Shown here in pieces: positions 32,615-35,392 of a stretch of 35,392 nucleotides of DNA (within the stretch, counting starts at the first letter, position 1; each line of letters starts with the position of its first letter). The stretch is taken from contig CALPRR020000001.1 in NCBI GenBank assembly GCA_943326025.2, positions 1 to 35,392 on the forward strand. The letters run 5' to 3'. The notes beneath the pieces were generated by a model. That model was not told where the DNA came from, made no database searches, and saw only the letters and a list, made by a program, of their open reading frames with translations. The translations under genes were made by a program, and so were the position numbers. Source of the stretch: Candidatus Kuenenia stuttgartensis (GTDB taxonomy: Bacteria; Bacteroidota; Bacteroidia; Flavobacteriales_D; Crocinitomicaceae).

Positions 32615-33298
32615 ATGAAAATAGGAATTTTACTTTCAGGTTGTGGTGTTTATGACGGTGCTGAAATACAAGAGTCAGTTCTAACAATGTTGGCATTAGA
32701 TGAAATAGGTGCAAAATACATATGTATTTCAATAGATGCGCCTCAACATCATGTCATCAACCATTTAACTGGTGAAGAAATGCATGAAAGTAGAAATATG
32801 ATGATTGAAGCTGCTCGAATTGCACGTGGAGAAATCGTTAATATTAAAGATGTTCAACCAGCAGACATAGATGGTTTAGTTATTCCTGGCGGATTTGGAA
32901 GTGCGAAAAATTTCACTAATTGGGCTTTTAATGGACCGGAAGGAAGCATTTTGCCTGAAGTTAAATTACTATTAGTTAATCTAGTCAATGTTGGAAAACC
33001 TATTGTAGGTTTATGTGTTAGCCCTGTTGTTATCGCAAAAGCTCTTCAAGGATCAAAGACACATCCTAGAATGACATTAGGAAATACTGAAAAACCATCT
33101 CCTTATAATATTGAAGAGATGACTCTTGGATTAGAAAAATCTGGTGTAATAACTAGCTACAAAGAATTAAAAGAAATTGAAATTGACAAAGAAAATAGAA
33201 TTGTCTCTGCTCCATGCTATATGATGGAAGCTTCTATTTCTGATGTAAGAAAAAACATACGAACAGCTATTGAAGCAATGAGAGATATCATTGAATAA
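32615..33298 (+). CDS. elbB: ElbB-like DJ-1/PfpI-family glyoxalase
   Basis: The protein is 227 residues from the ATG at 32615 (MKIGILLSGCGVYDGAEIQES, the canonical start). TTG (32603) and GTG (32612) lie upstream but would overlap the preceding gene. It has the class I amidotransferase-like fold with GLVIPGGFGSAKNFTNWAF, the nucleophile elbow Cys134 (GLCVSPVVIAKAL) and the C-terminal VSAPCYMMEASISDV. ElbB (isoprenoid biosynthesis protein with amidotransferase-like domain) is reported to have weak glyoxalase activity; its in vivo role is uncertain. It is preceded closely by the small lipoprotein gene and followed by a strong terminator. Confidence 0.94.
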   Translation: MKIGILLSGCGVYDGAEIQESVLTMLALDEIGAKYICISIDAPQHHVINHLTGEEMHESRNMMIEAARIARGEIVNIKDVQPADIDGLVIPGGFGSAKNFTNWAFNGPEGSILPEVKLLLVNLVNVGKPIVGLCVSPVVIAKALQGSKTHPRMTLGNTEKPSPYNIEEMTLGLEKSGVITSYKELKEIEIDKENRIVSAPCYMMEASISDVRKNIRTAIEAMRDIIE

Positions 33299-33331
33299 AT
33301 AAAAATCTAACATACTTCTAGTAAGAGAATT

Positions 33332-33363
33332 AAGAGCTTTATTTTATTAAAGCTCTTTTTTTT
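33332..33363 (+). terminator. Rho-independent terminator after elbB
   Basis: A perfect 10-bp stem AAGAGCTTTA (33332-33341) / TAAAGCTCTT (33348-33357) with a 6-nt loop and a T-run to 33363. Confidence 0.92.
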
Positions 33364-33424
33364 GTAGCTACATTGATTTAGCTAAAATCTGATTTAAATT
33401 ATATAAAATGAACTTGATTTTACC

Positions 33425-33440
33425 AAATTGTTAACAATTT
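33425..33440. promoter_or_regulatory. 16-bp perfect palindrome upstream of pckA
   Basis: AAATTGTTAACAATTT, centred about 60 nt upstream of the pckA -7 box, a typical activator position. Candidate operator for carbon-source control; the regulator is unknown. Confidence 0.4.
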
Positions 33441-33486
33441 CAACCCTTTAGTGAGTAAATTTCTTTAGAAATATGAAAAAAAATCG

Positions 33487-33494
33487 TACTTTTG
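33487..33494 (+). promoter_or_regulatory. -7 promoter box of pckA
   Basis: TACTTTTG (perfect TAnnTTTG), 37 nt before the ATG, giving a leader of about 30 nt. There is no clear -33 element, which would fit an activator-dependent promoter. Confidence 0.5.
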
Positions 33495-33531
33495 CGCCCA
33501 GAATCAAAGCGAAAGCTCAAATAAAAAAAGT

Positions 33532-35142
33532 ATGAACATTTTTGGAAAACAAGGTAAAAATGCTGATCTTAAGAAATCTATTGGTTTAGAGGGATTAGAA
33601 AATGAATTTTGGAATCTGACTCCTGCTGAATTAGTAGAAGATACTATTTTGAATGGACAAGGAATGCTTACAGACACTGGAGCAATTGCTATTGAAACAG
33701 GAGAATTTACAGGTCGTTCACCTAAAGATCGTTTTGTAGTATGCGATGAAAAAACTGAAAATTCAGTTTGGTGGGGAGATGTGAATATTAAATTTACTCC
33801 AGAAAAATTTGAAGCTCTTTACGGTAAAATGAAAGAGTATTTAAAAGGGAAGGACGTATATGTTCGTGATGCTTATGCATGTGCTGATGAAAATTTCCGT
33901 TTAAACATTCGTGTGATTACAGAAACACCATGGGCGAATCAATTCGCAAACAATATGTTTTTACGTCCTACTGAAGATGAATTAGAAAACTTTTTACCAG
34001 AATGGCATATTGTATGTGCTCCTGAATTTATGGCTGTAGCTGCTGAAGATGGGACACGTCAACACAATTTTGCAATATTGAACTTCACTAAAAAAATGAT
34101 TATCATTGGTGGAACTGGATATACAGGCGAAATTAAAAAAGGAATTTTTTCAGTATTAAATTACATTTTACCTCACGAAAAAAATGTATTATCAATGCAC
34201 TGTTCTGCAAACATTGGTGCAGATGGCGATACAGCTGTTTTCTTTGGTCTTTCAGGAACAGGTAAAACAACTTTATCTTCAGATCCAAACAGACGTTTAA
34301 TTGGTGATGATGAACATGGTTGGTCTGATAATTCTGTTTTCAACTTTGAAGGTGGATGTTATGCTAAAACAATTGACTTATCAAGAGAAAAAGAACCGCA
34401 AATCTTTGACGCAATTAAATTTGGAGCTATTTTAGAAAACATCTCTTTTGTGGATGGAACTTCTACTCCTGATTACACTGACAACTCAATCACAGAAAAT
34501 ACTCGTGTATCATATCCGATTGATCACATTGATAATATTGCTGTTCCTTCAATTGGAACTTCTCCAAAAAACATTTTCTTTTTAACAGCTGATGCTTTTG
34601 GTGTATTGCCTCCGATCTCTAAATTAACAAAAGAGCAAGCTATGTACCACTTCATGTCAGGTTATACTGCAAAAGTGGCTGGTACTGAAGTAGGAATTAC
34701 TGAACCTACAACAACATTCTCTGCATGTTTCGGAAAAGCGTTCTTACCATTACACCCAGCTAAATATGCTAAGTTATTAGGTGAGAAATTAGATGGAACA
34801 GATATTAATGTTTGGTTAATCAACACAGGTTGGTCTGGTGGATCTTACGGAGTTGGAAGTAGAATGAAATTATCTTACACTCGTTCTATGATTACAGCTG
34901 CATTAACTGGTAAATTGAAAGATGTTAAATTTGAAACATTACCAGTTTTTGAATTAGCTTTCCCAACAGAATGTCCTGAAGTTCCTTCAGAAATTTTAAA
35001 CCCACGTTCAACTTGGGCTAATAAAGAAGCATACGATCAAACAGCTGCTAATTTAGCTGGTCAGTTCGTTAAAAACTTCGAGCAATATGCTGCTGAAACA
35101 AGTCAAGATATCTTAGCTGCAGCACCGAAAGTGTTAGCATAA
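33532..35142 (+). CDS. pckA: ATP-dependent phosphoenolpyruvate carboxykinase
   Basis: A 536-residue gluconeogenic enzyme converting oxaloacetate and ATP to phosphoenolpyruvate, CO2 and ADP in the cytoplasm. It is recognised by TGRSPKDRFVV (substrate-binding Arg), GGTGYTGEIKKGIFSVLNYILP (metal/kinase-1a region), the P-loop GLSGTGKT at residues 239-246, LIGDDEHGWSD (kinase-2 Asp and metal site), FEGGCYAKTIDLS and NTRVSYPIDHIDN. All catalytic motifs are present and the length is normal (about 530-540). It is transcribed alone, with its own promoter box and an upstream palindrome. It ends at a strong bidirectional terminator. Confidence 0.98.
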   Translation: MNIFGKQGKNADLKKSIGLEGLENEFWNLTPAELVEDTILNGQGMLTDTGAIAIETGEFTGRSPKDRFVVCDEKTENSVWWGDVNIKFTPEKFEALYGKMKEYLKGKDVYVRDAYACADENFRLNIRVITETPWANQFANNMFLRPTEDELENFLPEWHIVCAPEFMAVAAEDGTRQHNFAILNFTKKMIIIGGTGYTGEIKKGIFSVLNYILPHEKNVLSMHCSANIGADGDTAVFFGLSGTGKTTLSSDPNRRLIGDDEHGWSDNSVFNFEGGCYAKTIDLSREKEPQIFDAIKFGAILENISFVDGTSTPDYTDNSITENTRVSYPIDHIDNIAVPSIGTSPKNIFFLTADAFGVLPPISKLTKEQAMYHFMSGYTAKVAGTEVGITEPTTTFSACFGKAFLPLHPAKYAKLLGEKLDGTDINVWLINTGWSGGSYGVGSRMKLSYTRSMITAALTGKLKDVKFETLPVFELAFPTECPEVPSEILNPRSTWANKEAYDQTAANLAGQFVKNFEQYAAETSQDILAAAPKVLA

Positions 35143-35157
35143 GATTTCCCATAAACT

Positions 35158-35196
35158 AAAAAATCCCGATTGTTTATTCAATCGGGATTTTTTTTT
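35158..35196. terminator. bidirectional terminator between pckA and corA
   Basis: A perfect 12-bp stem AAATCCCGATTG (35161-35172) / CAATCGGGATTT (35179-35190), a 6-nt loop, A-run before and T-run after. It serves both convergent genes. Confidence 0.95.
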
Positions 35197-35215
35197 GATA
35201 AAAATAACTATTCTA

Positions 35216-35392
35216 TTATTGCTTTTTCAACCAACCATTGCGTTTAAAATAGATTATAAGAGAAATGGCAATTGCAAACATGACACCAACAACAGTATAA
35301 TAACCATATTTATACTTTAATTCAGGCATGTTTTCAAAATTCATCCCGTATACACCTACAATAAACGTCAAAGGAATAAAGACAGATGAGAC
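35216..35392 (-). CDS. corA: C-terminal end of CorA magnesium/cobalt transporter (5' end outside window)
   Basis: The last 58 codons of a minus-strand gene that continues beyond the window. They read SSVFIPLTFIVGVYGMNFENMPEL, a second membrane helix (YYTVVGVMFAIAISLIIYF) and the basic tail KRNGWLKKQ. The GMN motif at the end of the first membrane helix, followed by the acidic loop and a basic C-terminus, is diagnostic of CorA-type pentameric Mg2+/Co2+ channels. It converges on pckA at the shared terminator. Confidence 0.93.
   Translation of the reverse strand, partial: VSSVFIPLTFIVGVYGMNFENMPELKYKYGYYTVVGVMFAIAISLIIYFKRNGWLKKQ

Overview
The window reads as a stretch of low-GC chromosome from a Bacteroidota bacterium, most likely Flavobacteriales (a Crocinitomicaceae/Fluviicola-like origin is my guess, not proven). 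Signs for this are three proteins with type IX secretion (T9SS) C-terminal sorting domains (type B at 2-1000, type A at 20250-22145 and 22453-25551), Bacteroidota promoter boxes of the form TAnnTTTG, almost no Shine-Dalgarno sequences, lipoproteins, and a set of conserved Flavobacteriales housekeeping genes. No rRNA, tRNA, CRISPR array, phage module or intact insertion sequence was seen.

Layout. 1-3.3 kb: the end of a secreted PKD/T9SS protein, converging on a secreted YD-like repeat protein. 3.4-6.3 kb: a tight three-gene siderophore/heme/cobalamin-type ABC importer (binding lipoprotein, FecCD permease, ATPase), followed by a decayed T9SS type B domain at 6320-6564. 6.6-10.6 kb: a MutS2-like ATPase without an Smr domain, and a helical-repeat protein of unknown role. 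10.6-13.5 kb (minus): tgt, an LptF/LptG permease and a DUF481-like outer membrane protein in one operon. 13.6-16.0 kb (plus): glycosyltransferase, ECF sigma factor, rsmG. 16.1-16.5 kb: a dead ORF6N-domain gene and a G/C-rich palindromic repeat. 16.5-22.1 kb (minus): a large SNF2 helicase with two SWIM zinc motifs, and a T9SS LamG-like adhesin. 22.4-28.3 kb (minus): a five-gene secreted/envelope cluster (see below). 28.4-33.3 kb: a conserved unknown gene, aroQ and xerD with abutting divergent starts, rimO, a small lipoprotein, and elbB. 33.5-35.4 kb: pckA, a bidirectional terminator, and the C-terminus of corA.

The most interesting region is 22453-28304. It encodes, in transcription order, a small membrane-anchored protein with a CNGKCHL motif, a Met/His-rich outer-membrane barrel, an MbnP-like (copper-binding family) lipoprotein, a mono-heme cytochrome c lipoprotein with a CX4CH heme site, and a 1032-residue T9SS-secreted beta-propeller. 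Gaps between the last four are 3-19 nt. Everything points to an envelope/cell-surface copper or redox system. The diheme MauG/MbnH-type peroxidase known as the partner of MbnP is not present in the window.

A second pattern is promoter placement. At the ABC importer (3483), rimO (32034) and the CNGKCHL gene (28304) a perfect TAnnTTTG box ends exactly 4 nt before the start codon, so these mRNAs are predicted to be leaderless or nearly so. The SNF2 gene shows the same spacing with one mismatch.
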